NCBI GenBank assembly: GCA_964633845.1
Contig: CAZWLA010000001.1
Coordinates: forward strand, 1-64,000
DNA from: JADHTT01 sp964633845
GTDB taxonomy: Bacteria; Campylobacterota; Campylobacteria; Campylobacterales; Arcobacteraceae
DNA length: 64,000 nt
Direction: 5' to 3'
In this document: in pieces, positions 16,558-25,686 of the stretch
How the letters are laid out: each line of letters starts with the position of its first letter
How positions within the stretch are numbered: the stretch's first letter is position 1
Position numbers and translations under genes: made by a program
Notes under the pieces: model-generated
What the model was told of the DNA's origin: nothing
The model's database searches: none
What the model saw: the letters and a program-made list of their open reading frames with translations, nothing else

Positions 16558-18165
16558 TTACTTCAAGCCGTGATGTTTTTTATCACGGCTTTTTTTATTC
16601 CTTGATCTTCTTCTATGATCTCTATCATTTCTTCTATTTCTATTATCCGATCTATTGTTGTCTCTTCGTCTTGGATATTGTTCTTCTCTTTTTAGTTTTT
16701 TATTACTTTTTAATGAGTTTTCAATATATTGATTTACTTTACTTTGTAGATCTCTAGCTTTCATTTCATCTATAAATATATCTGGTAGTTTATAGCTAAG
16801 CCATAGATATAGTGATATTTTTTTTACTTCATCTTCTGCTTTTAAAAGTTCTATTTGAGTTGAAGCTGGCTTATTGATATTTATTGATAGTTTGTATTTA
16901 ATTGTTTTTCTTTGAGAAATTGCATTTAGATAAAATTGAAAACCACTAAGTATTAGAGGGGATCTAGTATTAATAGGTGCTTGTGCTAATATATATTTTT
17001 GTTCTAGTGTAAGATATTGATGATGGTCTTCTACAATCTTTGATGTATCAATCATACTGGATATATTTGTAGCTCTAAATGGACCCGAAAAATACATATT
17101 TTTAGCATAGAAATCTAATATTTTTTTAAGACTATGTGTTTTTAGGAGTTGTGATAATTGATCAAGTTGGGTATTGCTAGCTTTTACTTTGAAAGGTGGC
17201 TTTATTGTTTTTACACTTTGAGTATATATTTCAGAAATATTTTTCAATACTGATGGTTTTAGCGCACCAATATGACCAGCCTCATGATATCCATATCGCC
17301 CAGCTCGTCCAGCTATTTGTATTATCTCAGTAGGCTTAAGAAGTCTAGTTTCTATACCATCAAATTTGGAATCAGTTGTAAATAGTATAGTTTTAATAGG
17401 TAAATTTAAGCCCATTGCAATTGCATCTGTAGCTACCAGTATATCTGTTTCAGCTTCTCTAAATCGTCTAGCCTCTTCTCTTCTTACTTCTGGACTTAGA
17501 TTTCCATAGATGATAGAAACTTTATGAAATTTTTGTAATTTTGATTTATATGCTAATACATCTTTTCGACTAAATGCGATTAAAGCAGTTCCTGATTGTA
17601 TATTTCTAAGATCAGTTGATTTTGTCATAATATCAAGAGGAGTTTTTCTTTTGAATTTTTTAACTATTAGTGGTTCATCAAGGTATGATGCTATTTTTTT
17701 AACTGCATCAAGTGCATTTACACTCCCTGTCATAATGATCTTTTTAGCAGGAGCCCCTAGTATTGCATTTACCCATGCCCAACCTCTATCTATATCATCA
17801 AGCATTTGTATTTCATCGATGACACATACATCTGTATCCATATTAAAATCAAGCATCTCTATAGTGCTACATAAATGAGCAGCATCTTCATTAAGTATTT
17901 GTTCTTCACCTGTTACAAGAGATGTATCAATATTCGATGAGTTAAGGTTCTCATAGTTTTCAAGAGCAAGTAATCTTAATGGTGCTAGGTACACCCCTGT
18001 ATTAGCTTTCTTAAGCTCTTGCATAGCTTGATATGTTTTTCCACTATTTGTAGGTCCTACAAAAAAGTGTAGTTCTCTTTTAATGCTTCTTGCTAGTGGA
18101 TATAGTGATTTTAGATCACAATTTAAAAAATTATTTAATTGTGACTTTAGGGATTCATTTTGCAT
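16558..18165 (-). CDS. Suv3-like DExH-box RNA helicase
   Basis: A 535-residue helicase resembling mitochondrial Suv3. GPTNSGKT (37-44) is Walker A, then YLAPLRLLALE, STIEMLDF, VIDEIQML (DEIQ box), MTGSVNA, and in the second RecA domain VATDAIAMGLNLP and QIAGRAGRYG. The Suv3-type C-terminal helical region follows. The last ~40 residues are a disordered Arg/Asn/Asp-rich tail (RRDNNRSDNRNRRNDRD), likely for RNA binding. In mitochondria Suv3 works with an RNA-degrading nuclease; a role in RNA turnover is a reasonable inference. The start is 39 bases from the divergent trmA start. Confidence 0.82.
   Translation of the reverse strand: MQNESLKSQLNNFLNCDLKSLYPLARSIKRELHFFVGPTNSGKTYQAMQELKKANTGVYLAPLRLLALENYENLNSSNIDTSLVTGEEQILNEDAAHLCSTIEMLDFNMDTDVCVIDEIQMLDDIDRGWAWVNAILGAPAKKIIMTGSVNALDAVKKIASYLDEPLIVKKFKRKTPLDIMTKSTDLRNIQSGTALIAFSRKDVLAYKSKLQKFHKVSIIYGNLSPEVRREEARRFREAETDILVATDAIAMGLNLPIKTILFTTDSKFDGIETRLLKPTEIIQIAGRAGRYGYHEAGHIGALKPSVLKNISEIYTQSVKTIKPPFKVKASNTQLDQLSQLLKTHSLKKILDFYAKNMYFSGPFRATNISSMIDTSKIVEDHHQYLTLEQKYILAQAPINTRSPLILSGFQFYLNAISQRKTIKYKLSININKPASTQIELLKAEDEVKKISLYLWLSYKLPDIFIDEMKARDLQSKVNQYIENSLKSNKKLKREEQYPRRRDNNRSDNRNRRNDRDHRRRSRNKKSRDKKHHGLK
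16565..16596 (+). terminator. Rho-independent terminator inside the convergent gene's end
   Basis: A perfect 10-base stem (AAGCCGTGAT with ATCACGGCTT), a seven-base loop and a run of T's form a strong intrinsic terminator for the oxidoreductase. It lies entirely within the final codons of the minus-strand helicase, where the stem encodes part of the HHGLK tail. Confidence 0.9.
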
Positions 18166-18204
18166 TTGCTATAATAGCACAATAAATAACAATGTAGGAT
18201 TAGT

Positions 18205-19335
18205 ATGGAGTGTAAATATTTTCAAGCAAGCGATACTTACGAGAGGTGTGGTAGCTGTAATTTGGGTGGTATGAGTTATGACCAACAGTTGCAGTTTAAA
18301 CTTGATAGAGAAGTAAAACGTTTTGAAGAGTTTAATCTTCAAAATATTGATGTAGTACAAAGCCAAGAGGAAGCATTTAGAAATCGTGCTGAATTTAGAA
18401 TATTTCATAAGTTGGGGAAAATAGCTTATGCTATGAATGATACAAATCGTAAGCTATTACCAATTGATTCTTGTAGTATTGTAAGTAGTGATATATCATC
18501 ATTGATGGATAAATTATTAGTAGAGGCGCAAAACTGTGATGAATTAAATAGAAAATTTTTTATGGTAGAATTTCTAGGAAGTACTAGTGGTGATATACTA
18601 GTAACATTAGTTTATCATAGAAAGCTTGATGAGGCATGGGAAGAAGAAGCTAGAAAATTACAAGATACTTTAAATATAAAGATTATAGGTCGAAGCAGAA
18701 AACAAAAAGTTGTTCTAGATACTGATACAATAGATGAATCTTTAAGTGTTGATGGTCAAGTATTCAAATTTAAATATCAAGAGGGTGGCTTTACGCAACC
18801 AAATCAAAAAGTAAATGAAAAAATGATTGAATGGGTTTTAAACAATATAGAATCCTACGATGACCTTTGTGAACTTTACTGTGGAGGTGGAAACTTCACA
18901 ATTCCATTGTCAAAAAGATTTGATAATGTACTTGCAACTGAAATATCTAAGACATCTATTAGATCTGCAAAAGTTAATTGTGAATTAAATGGTGTTGATA
19001 ACATTAAGTTTATAAGGATGTCAAGTGAGGAGTTTGTAGAAGCTAGAACAGGTGTACGAGAGTATAGAAGACTAAAACAAGAAGATGTAGAACTTAATAC
19101 CTATAATTTCTCTACGATATTTATGGATCCACCACGAGCAGGATTGGATGATACTACAAGAGCATTAGCAAAAGATTTTGAACAAATTATTTATATATCT
19201 TGTAATCCAGAAACATTATATAGAGATCTTTTAGAATTGGTAAAAACACATGAAATTAAAAATTTTGCATTATTTGATCAGTTTGCCTATAGTACACATA
19301 TAGAATCAGGGGTAGTATTAACTAGAAAAAGTTAA
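18205..19335 (+). CDS. trmA: tRNA (uracil-5-)-methyltransferase TrmA
   Basis: A 376-residue SAM-dependent RNA methyltransferase making m5U54 in tRNA. The signatures are FRNRAEFRIF, the GGFTQPNQKVNEKMI region, the SAM motif DLCELYCGGGNFTIPL, MDPPRAGL, and the catalytic Cys in YISCNPETL. Length is close to E. coli TrmA (366), and there is no TRAM domain or Fe-S cluster of the RlmD type, so TrmA is preferred. It is divergent from the helicase and convergent with thiG. A single-gene unit. Confidence 0.9.
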   Translation: MECKYFQASDTYERCGSCNLGGMSYDQQLQFKLDREVKRFEEFNLQNIDVVQSQEEAFRNRAEFRIFHKLGKIAYAMNDTNRKLLPIDSCSIVSSDISSLMDKLLVEAQNCDELNRKFFMVEFLGSTSGDILVTLVYHRKLDEAWEEEARKLQDTLNIKIIGRSRKQKVVLDTDTIDESLSVDGQVFKFKYQEGGFTQPNQKVNEKMIEWVLNNIESYDDLCELYCGGGNFTIPLSKRFDNVLATEISKTSIRSAKVNCELNGVDNIKFIRMSSEEFVEARTGVREYRRLKQEDVELNTYNFSTIFMDPPRAGLDDTTRALAKDFEQIIYISCNPETLYRDLLELVKTHEIKNFALFDQFAYSTHIESGVVLTRKS

Positions 19336-19353
19336 TACTAAAATATTTAAAAT

Positions 19354-20151
19354 TTAATCTTTAAATTGATGCCAAAACGGAGTACCAACTGTTGGCGTTG
19401 ATGGTGAAGCAAATTCTCTTTGTTTCATCGTCCCAGCTTCATAGCCTAATCTTCCACTTTCAATAGCTAATCTAAATGCATCAGCCATCTTTACAGGATC
19501 TTGAGCTAGTGCAATTGCTGAATTTAGTAGAACGCCATCATAACCTAGTTCCATAGCCCGAGCTGCATCAGAAGGCTTTCCAATACCTGCATCTACTACT
19601 AAATTTAGCTCAGGAAATTGAGTCCTAATTGCTTTTAGATTATCTGGATTCATTAGACCTTTTCCTGATCCAATAGGTGAACCCCAAGGCATTATAATTT
19701 TACAGCCAACATCTGCTAATCTTTTTGCTACTACTAAGTCATCTGTTGTATAAGGAAAAACTTCAAAGCCATCTTTTATTAAAATCTCTGCAGCTTTTAC
19801 AGTTTCAAATGGATCTGGTTGAAGATTGTATTGATCTCCAATTACTTCTAGTTTAATCCATTTTGTCCCAAATACTTCTCTTGCCATTTGTGCAGTCGTA
19901 ATTGCTTCTTGTGCACTGTGAGAACCAGCTGTATTTGGTAATACATGTATTCCTAAAGATTTAATAATATTCCAGAAGTCTTGACCACCATTATCTCCAG
20001 CAGCCTGTCTTCTTAAAGCTACTGTTACTATTTGTGAGCCTGAAACTTTTATAGCATCTTCCATATTTGCAGGAGATGGATATAATGCTGATCCTATTAG
20101 AAGTCTTGAGTCAAGTGTTTGGCCACCTATTTCCCATTTATCATTTACCAT
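19354..20151 (-). CDS. thiG: Thiazole synthase ThiG
   Basis: A 265-residue TIM-barrel enzyme forming the thiazole phosphate of thiamine from deoxyxylulose phosphate, ThiS thiocarboxylate and dehydroglycine. The imine-forming Lys is in WIKLEVIGD; phosphate-binding loops are PWGSPIGSGKG and VVDAGIGKPSDAA with VLLNSAIA. It is the last gene of thiC-thiO-thiS-thiG; one base separates it from thiS, so translation is coupled. Length is standard. Confidence 0.95.
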   Translation of the reverse strand: MVNDKWEIGGQTLDSRLLIGSALYPSPANMEDAIKVSGSQIVTVALRRQAAGDNGGQDFWNIIKSLGIHVLPNTAGSHSAQEAITTAQMAREVFGTKWIKLEVIGDQYNLQPDPFETVKAAEILIKDGFEVFPYTTDDLVVAKRLADVGCKIIMPWGSPIGSGKGLMNPDNLKAIRTQFPELNLVVDAGIGKPSDAARAMELGYDGVLLNSAIALAQDPVKMADAFRLAIESGRLGYEAGTMKQREFASPSTPTVGTPFWHQFKD

Positions 20152-20152
20152 G

Positions 20153-20356
20153 TTAGCCTCCTTGTACTGGTGCTAAGATATCAATCTCATCACCATTTTT
20201 AATAATAGTATCTTCATATTGTTCTATAGATATAAATGTTGTATTAATAGCAACAGCAAATGTTTTAGATCTATAGTCTAGAATATCTAGCATGTTTTGT
20301 ACTGAGATATTATCTTCTAGTTCTTGTATTTCTCCATTTACACTAACTTTTATCAT
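20153..20356 (-). CDS. thiS: Sulfur carrier protein ThiS
   Basis: A 67-residue ubiquitin-like sulfur carrier ending in the diagnostic Gly-Gly (PVQGG), which is adenylated and converted to thiocarboxylate. MIKVSVNGEI and DEIDILAPVQGG are the typical ends. The gene overlaps thiO by 14 bases and lies directly before thiG. No thiF is visible in the window, so activation must be supplied from elsewhere. Confidence 0.94.
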   Translation of the reverse strand: MIKVSVNGEIQELEDNISVQNMLDILDYRSKTFAVAINTTFISIEQYEDTIIKNGDEIDILAPVQGG

Positions 20357-21443
20357 TATTTATCCCTTCATTTAATGCTTTTTCAACAACTGCAGGAGCA
20401 AGAAGAAAACCATGTCTAAATAAACCATTAATTCTAGTTATTCCATCTTCATTTTCTATTTTAGGAAGATTGTCTTTAAATGCAGGCCTACAATTTGTTT
20501 CTGTATTTACAATTCTTGCCTCACCAAAGTTTGGATGCATTGAAAAAGCAGCAGACATTAGTTCAAGTGTAGATCGAACAGATACAGGTGAATAATCTTC
20601 ACTTTCTATTTGTGAAGCACCTATAATATATCTTTTTGTACCTGGTGTTTGTGATATTTTACAATCTGCACAATAATCTAACTCTATATCCTCACAACCA
20701 TTTTCTCTTGGAACTATATAGATTCTATACCTTGGATGCAGCATCCTTGTAGGTCTAGTGATATTAATATCATTTGATTCAAGCCAATATACTTCACCTC
20801 TTACACCTCTAAGATCATCAAAGTACTCTTTTGCTCCAAGACCTCTTGCATCAAATACCCAGTCAAAATCTTCAAAATCTTCACCAATAAATACTTTCTT
20901 TGGTTCTAATTTAGTTACTTCTGTATTTTCTCTCCAAGTTATATTTTCACAACTATTGAAATATGTAGTTGAAAATGCTATAAATCTTTGAGAGTCAACC
21001 TGACCTTCATTATGTATAAAATATGCTTTTGAATGATGAGCTAGTTCAGGTTCCAGTTTTGCTAGTTCAGCTGAATCTATAAGTTTAATATCTTTTGCAT
21101 CTTCAACTTTATTTTGTAAACTAATAATAAAATGTTCTAGTTCAGACATATCTTGAGGGTGTGCAGTAATAATTGAACCTTTTTGTTGCAAGCCATCATA
21201 TACACCAGCATCTCGTAATAAGTTTTTCCACAGTTGTTGAGATCTTACACCTAAATCATATATTATAGATTCAGCACTTTCAAGCTCTGCAAATTGTGCA
21301 AGCATACCTGCAGCTGTAAATGCTGCAGATGTTACACCCTCTTTAGAGTCTTTATCAAACAATGTAATAGTATGGCCATCTCTTAATAGATTAAGTGCTA
21401 AAACTCTTCCTACTAATCCAGCTCCTGCTATTGCTATATTCAT
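20343..21443 (-). CDS. thiO: Glycine oxidase ThiO
   Basis: A 366-residue DAO-family FAD oxidase. IAIAGAGLVGRVLALNL is the FAD-binding start, AAGMLAQFAELE a conserved flavin contact, and NCRPAFKDNLPKI with FRHGFLLAPAV the C-terminal substrate and FAD region. ThiO oxidises glycine to dehydroglycine with O2, replacing the radical-SAM ThiH of strict anaerobes, so the organism probably meets oxygen. It lies between thiC and thiS under the TPP riboswitch. Confidence 0.88.
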   Translation of the reverse strand: MNIAIAGAGLVGRVLALNLLRDGHTITLFDKDSKEGVTSAAFTAAGMLAQFAELESAESIIYDLGVRSQQLWKNLLRDAGVYDGLQQKGSIITAHPQDMSELEHFIISLQNKVEDAKDIKLIDSAELAKLEPELAHHSKAYFIHNEGQVDSQRFIAFSTTYFNSCENITWRENTEVTKLEPKKVFIGEDFEDFDWVFDARGLGAKEYFDDLRGVRGEVYWLESNDINITRPTRMLHPRYRIYIVPRENGCEDIELDYCADCKISQTPGTKRYIIGASQIESEDYSPVSVRSTLELMSAAFSMHPNFGEARIVNTETNCRPAFKDNLPKIENEDGITRINGLFRHGFLLAPAVVEKALNEGINNDKS

Positions 21444-21474
21444 ATTTTTCTCACTTGTTAATATATTTAAATAT

Positions 21475-23361
21475 TTAAGAATTTATTTTATTGGCATCGA
21501 TATAAACTTCTCCGCCCATCTCTTGGAATGTAGCTGACATTTCATCCATACCTTGTTGTTTTGCACTTTCTACATCTGTACCAAGATTATCTGCATATTC
21601 TCTTACTTCTGATGAAATTTTCATAGAACAGAATTTAGGTCCACACATAGAACAGAAATGTGCAACTTTAGCTGAATCCATTGGCATTGTTTCATCATGA
21701 TATTCAATTGCTCTTTCAGGATCAAGTCCAATATTAAATTGGTCTACCCATCTAAATTCAAACCTTGCTTTACTCATAGCATCATCTCTTGCTCTTGCTC
21801 CTGGATGACCTTTTGCAATATCAGCAGCATGTGCAGCAATTTTATATGTAATTAGTCCCTCTTTAACATCTTCTCTATTTGGAAGTCCAAGGTGTTCTTT
21901 TGGTGTAACATAACATAACATTGCACAACCATACCATCCAATCATAGCTGCCCCAATACCAGATGTAAAGTGGTCATATCCTGGAGCAATATCAGTTGTT
22001 AGGGGCCCAAGTGTATAAAATGGTGCCTCATGACAATACTCAAGTTGCTTATCCATATTCTCTTTAATCATGTGCATTGGTACATGTCCTGGACCTTCAA
22101 TTAATGTTTGTACATCATGTTTCCAGGCAATTTTTGTAAGTCGTCCAAGCTCTTTAAGCTCACCAAATTGTGCTTCATCATTTGCATCAGCACCAGAACC
22201 AGGTCTTAATCCATCACCTAAAGAGAAGGTAACATCATATGTTTTCATAATTTCACATATCTCTTCAAAGTGTGTATTTAAAAAGTTTTCTTTATGGTGG
22301 TGAATCATCCATTTAGCCATAATTGCTCCACCACGAGAAACAATACCTGTTACTCTTTTTGCTGTCATTGGTACATGGTGTAGTAAAAGACCTGCATGGA
22401 TTGTAAAGTAGTCAACACCCTGTTCTGCTTGCTCAATTAAAGTATCTCTAAATACTTCCCATGTTAGATTTTCTGCAATACCATTTACTTTTTCAAGTGC
22501 TTGATAAATTGGTACTGTACCAATAGGCACAGGTGAATTTCTTAAAATCCAGTCTCTTGTAGTGTGTATGTTTTTTCCAGTAGAAAGATCCATAACAGTA
22601 TCTCCACCCCATCTCGTCGACCATACCATCTTTTCTACCTCTTCACCAATAGATGAAGTTGTTGCAGAGTTTCCAATATTAGCATTTACTTTAACTAAAA
22701 AATTTCTACCAATAATCATAGGTTCAACTTCAGGGTGATTAATATTACAAGGTATTACAGCTCTACCTTCAGCAACCTCTTTTCTTACAAATTCTGGTGT
22801 AATCTCTTCTGGTAAATTTGCACCAAAGCTTTCACCTTTTAATCTTTCTTCCCTTTCTGGGTCACTTAAGTATTCTTCGCTCATTACTCTATTTTGATTT
22901 TCTCTAATAGCAATAAATTCCATTTCTGGTGTGATAATACCTTGTCTTGCATAGTAAAGTTGAGATACATTTTGACCTTTTTTAGCTCTTAATGGAGTTC
23001 TTACTAAGCCTTTTGCTCCTGCTGTTACAAAGTCCAGTTGTTCGTCTGTTGAGTAGCCATTGTCCGCAGGCTCCATAATTCGCCCATCATACTCTTCTAC
23101 ATCATTTCTAGAAGAGATCCATTCTTTTCTAATGGCGGGAATACCTTCTCCTACATCAATATCAATATTTTGGTCAGTATATGGACCTGAAGTATCATAT
23201 ACAACTAATTTTGTATCGTTTGTAAGTTCTATTTGCCTAGCAGGAACTTTAATGTCTTTATGGATTTTTCCATCTATGTATATTTTTGTAGACGCCGGTA
23301 ATGGCTCTCTAGTAAGAAGTTCATTTGATGTTGTTACAATATCTTTTTGTCTATCTGTCAT
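21475..23361 (-). CDS. thiC: Phosphomethylpyrimidine synthase ThiC
   Basis: A 628-residue radical-SAM enzyme converting aminoimidazole ribotide to HMP phosphate. The unusual C-terminal cluster motif CSMCGPKFCSM (CxxCxxxxC) is present. Other landmarks are MIIGRNFLVKVNANIGNSA, HAGLLLHHVPMTAKR, SLGDGLRPGSGADANDEAQ and EGPGHVPMHMI. It is full length, including the N-terminal ThiC-associated domain. It leads the thi operon behind a TPP riboswitch; an AAAGAGA ribosome-binding stretch lies before the ATG. Confidence 0.97.
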   Translation of the reverse strand: MTDRQKDIVTTSNELLTREPLPASTKIYIDGKIHKDIKVPARQIELTNDTKLVVYDTSGPYTDQNIDIDVGEGIPAIRKEWISSRNDVEEYDGRIMEPADNGYSTDEQLDFVTAGAKGLVRTPLRAKKGQNVSQLYYARQGIITPEMEFIAIRENQNRVMSEEYLSDPEREERLKGESFGANLPEEITPEFVRKEVAEGRAVIPCNINHPEVEPMIIGRNFLVKVNANIGNSATTSSIGEEVEKMVWSTRWGGDTVMDLSTGKNIHTTRDWILRNSPVPIGTVPIYQALEKVNGIAENLTWEVFRDTLIEQAEQGVDYFTIHAGLLLHHVPMTAKRVTGIVSRGGAIMAKWMIHHHKENFLNTHFEEICEIMKTYDVTFSLGDGLRPGSGADANDEAQFGELKELGRLTKIAWKHDVQTLIEGPGHVPMHMIKENMDKQLEYCHEAPFYTLGPLTTDIAPGYDHFTSGIGAAMIGWYGCAMLCYVTPKEHLGLPNREDVKEGLITYKIAAHAADIAKGHPGARARDDAMSKARFEFRWVDQFNIGLDPERAIEYHDETMPMDSAKVAHFCSMCGPKFCSMKISSEVREYADNLGTDVESAKQQGMDEMSATFQEMGGEVYIDANKINS

Positions 23362-23427
23362 TTTATCTCTTTCGTTTAAGTTTTGGATAATGTGGAAAGA
23401 AGACTATAGATAGTTGATATATGCAGA

Positions 23428-23533
23428 CTCTTCCTTCCGCTGGTGTTATCCAGTTCAAGTTCAGCGGGTTAAGCATATTGCTTTTCTCAGCTACAAGTAC
23501 TAATAAATAGTATTTCTATAGCACCCCGAGAGG
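23428..23533 (-). ncRNA. TPP riboswitch (THI element)
   Basis: Read on the minus strand, the leader has CCTCTCGGGGTGC, then CTGAGA (23485-23490), ACCCGCTGAACTTGAACTGG and ATAACACCAGCGGAAGG, which are the conserved cores of the THI box in order. The terminal pairing CTCT/AGAG closes the aptamer. It begins about ten bases after a TATACT -10 and ends 66 bases before the thiC ATG. By family knowledge, TPP binding lowers expression of thiCOSG. Confidence 0.95.
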
Positions 23534-23549
23534 TTGATTTATGCAGGAT

Positions 23550-23555
23550 AGTATA
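23550..23555 (-). promoter_or_regulatory. Candidate -10 of the thiC operon
   Basis: TATACT on the minus strand, in a TATAAA/TATACT-rich context, would start transcription near 23543, about ten bases before the riboswitch. No good -35 is seen. Confidence 0.4.
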
Positions 23556-23614
23556 TTTTATATTTAATATATCTTAAACTATTAGATTAAAGCATAAAAA
23601 TTATAATTGCTACA

Positions 23615-23671
23615 AATAGTAACATTGTTAAGAGTTATTTAAGAGTTTATATAATACTATTCGTTACTATT
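23615..23671 (+). promoter_or_regulatory. ispDF promoter with flanking inverted repeat and HP1021-box-like site
   Basis: TATAAT at 23650-23655 is the likely -10, with TTGTTA 19 bases upstream. A perfect 9-base inverted repeat, AATAGTAAC (23615-23623) and GTTACTATT (23663-23671), flanks it. The left arm, read on the minus strand, contains TGTTACT (23618-23624), which fits the published HP1021-box consensus TGTT(A/T)C(A/T). Because the second gene of this operon is an HP1021 homologue, autoregulation is plausible. Confidence 0.45.
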
Positions 23672-23689
23672 TTACACATAAGGATCTAT

Positions 23690-24817
23690 ATGGATAACTG
23701 TACACTTGTTGTACTGGGAGCTGGAAGCTCATCAAGGTTTGAATTACAAGTAAAAAAACAGTGGCTTAGAGTCGGTGATGAACCATTATGGTTAAATACT
23801 GCCAATAGACTGAATAGATATAGTGATTTTGATAAAGTAATTGTAGTAGGTCATAAAGATGAGCTTAATTATATGAAAAATTTCAGTGAAGAGTTTATAT
23901 ATGTAGCTGGTGGAGATTCAAGACAAGAGTCTATGTCAAATGCTTTAAATATAGTGGACTCTAAATATGTAATGGTGACAGATGTTGCTAGATCATGCGT
24001 ACCAGAAGATGTATTAGGTAGATTATTTAATGCTTGTGATGAGGCAGATTGTATTGTACCAATTTTAAATGTTAGTGATACAGTTATTTATAATGATGAT
24101 ACAATTAATAGAGATGATGTAAAGCTAGTTCAGACACCACAATTATCAAAAACACAAATATTAAAAGATGCATTACAAACTTCACAAGAATTTACAGATG
24201 ATAGTAGTGTAATTAAACAAAATGGTGGGACAGTATATTATGTACAAGGTTCAATAAAAAGTTCTAAGTTAACTTTTGGAAAAGAGTTAGATAATATTGA
24301 TTGCATAAAACCACCATCAAGAGATACCTTTGTGGGATTTGGTTATGATATTCATCCATTTGAAAATGGAAAGCAAATGGTACTTGGTGGTATTGAGATA
24401 GATTCACCAATTGGTTTTAAAGCACATAGTGATGGTGATGTATTGATACATAGTTTGATAGATGCAATTTTAGGATCTATTGGAGCTGGTGATATTGGTG
24501 AATTCTTTCCTGATACCGATGCTAAATATAAAAATGCAGATTCAAAAGTAATGTTAAAAGATATTATGAGTTTTATCACAAACGTCGGATACAAGTTGAT
24601 AAATATAGATATAACAATAGTTGCTGAAGTACCCAAAATAAATCCTCATAAAGATGCAATTAAAACTATGATTGCTGCATTAGTAAAGTTACCTAAAAAT
24701 AAAATAAATATAAAGGCTACTACCTCGGAAAGGCTTGGCTTTATAGGAAGATCTGAAGGTGTAGCAGTACAAAGTGTAGTATCTACACAATATTATAATT
24801 GGAGAAATAATTCGTGA
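23690..24817 (+). CDS. ispDF: Bifunctional MEP-pathway enzyme IspDF
   Basis: A 375-residue fusion. The N-terminal IspD half (VLGAGSSSRF, KQWL, and VTDVARSCVP) transfers CMP to methylerythritol phosphate. The C-terminal IspF half (FGYDIHPF, AHSDGDVLIHSLIDAILG, and ATTSERLGFIGRSEG) cyclises the diphosphocytidyl product; its metal ligands Asp/His are present. The fusion is typical of Campylobacterota and some alphaproteobacteria. It overlaps the response-regulator-like gene by four bases, the same gene order as HP1020-HP1021 of Helicobacter pylori. Confidence 0.95.
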   Translation: MDNCTLVVLGAGSSSRFELQVKKQWLRVGDEPLWLNTANRLNRYSDFDKVIVVGHKDELNYMKNFSEEFIYVAGGDSRQESMSNALNIVDSKYVMVTDVARSCVPEDVLGRLFNACDEADCIVPILNVSDTVIYNDDTINRDDVKLVQTPQLSKTQILKDALQTSQEFTDDSSVIKQNGGTVYYVQGSIKSSKLTFGKELDNIDCIKPPSRDTFVGFGYDIHPFENGKQMVLGGIEIDSPIGFKAHSDGDVLIHSLIDAILGSIGAGDIGEFFPDTDAKYKNADSKVMLKDIMSFITNVGYKLINIDITIVAEVPKINPHKDAIKTMIAALVKLPKNKINIKATTSERLGFIGRSEGVAVQSVVSTQYYNWRNNS

Positions 24818-25686
24818 GAATATTAATATTAGAAAATGATCATTATTTAGCTCAAAAGATAGCCTCTAAGCTAGATGAAGAGGGATACCTGTGTGACGTT
24901 TTAGATTCATCAAAAAAGATTACAAAAAGATATGATACTATTATTATATCTGCGTCATTGGAGAAAGAAAATTATTTAGATGTAATTAAAAAGTATAATA
25001 GTTGCACGATACTTGTATTAGTTCCATTTATAAGTGAAGAAACTGTATCTGTTCCTATGGATCTTGGTGCTTCAGACTATTTGGTAAAACCATTTATTAT
25101 AAAAGAACTTGTACGAAAAATTAACCATTTTCATAAATTTCAAGAGATGCAAATGGAAGTTAATACATTAAAAACACAAAATGAATTTTTATTTAGAAAA
25201 GCTAGAGTTTTAGAAGAAGATTATAGTTTTCCTCTTATTGTACAATGTGCAGCTACTATTGATGCAGATAAGATTGCATTTGATATTGCTACTAAAGAGA
25301 ATAAAAAATTGAAAACAGTTTTAATCAAAGATAAACAAGACTTTGAAGATGTAAGTATTGACGATGATACTATAATATATTTCTGTGGTTTTCATAATTT
25401 AAATAAAAATGAACAAAGTTTATTTGTAGAGTCTATGATAGATAAAAATATTATACTTTATCAAAATGGCAGTAATAAGTTTAGTGGTTTTGATTATATA
25501 CAAATACAAGATCAAAAAGCTCTACCTCAAGAGCAAGATATTATGACATTAAATGATTATATAAAGCATATAGTATTAAGTTTTCAAGATACAATACCTG
25601 ATACAAAATTAAGTGTAAAGTTAGGTATGAGTCGAAAGTCATTATGGGAAAAAAGAAAAAAACTAGGTATTGAGAAGAAAAAATAA
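24814..25686 (+). CDS. Atypical orphan response regulator, HP1021-type
   Basis: A 290-residue regulator with an N-terminal receiver-like domain and a C-terminal Fis-type helix-turn-helix (IPDTKLSVKLGMSRKSLWEKRKKLGI). At the expected phospho-acceptor position the sequence is DTIIIS, so Ser46 replaces Asp, while the conserved Lys92 in LVKPF is kept; phosphorylation control is therefore unlikely. Position right after ispDF and the size (HP1021 is 298 residues) identify it as the HP1021/Cj1608 family. Those proteins bind oriC, affect DnaA and respond to redox state. It starts at GTG, overlapping ispDF. Confidence 0.85.
   Translation: MRILILENDHYLAQKIASKLDEEGYLCDVLDSSKKITKRYDTIIISASLEKENYLDVIKKYNSCTILVLVPFISEETVSVPMDLGASDYLVKPFIIKELVRKINHFHKFQEMQMEVNTLKTQNEFLFRKARVLEEDYSFPLIVQCAATIDADKIAFDIATKENKKLKTVLIKDKQDFEDVSIDDDTIIYFCGFHNLNKNEQSLFVESMIDKNIILYQNGSNKFSGFDYIQIQDQKALPQEQDIMTLNDYIKHIVLSFQDTIPDTKLSVKLGMSRKSLWEKRKKLGIEKKK

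Noticed and set aside
24352..24636. Minus-strand open frame of 94 codons
   Set aside because: Antisense to the IspF half of ispDF, with no ribosome-binding site or domain.
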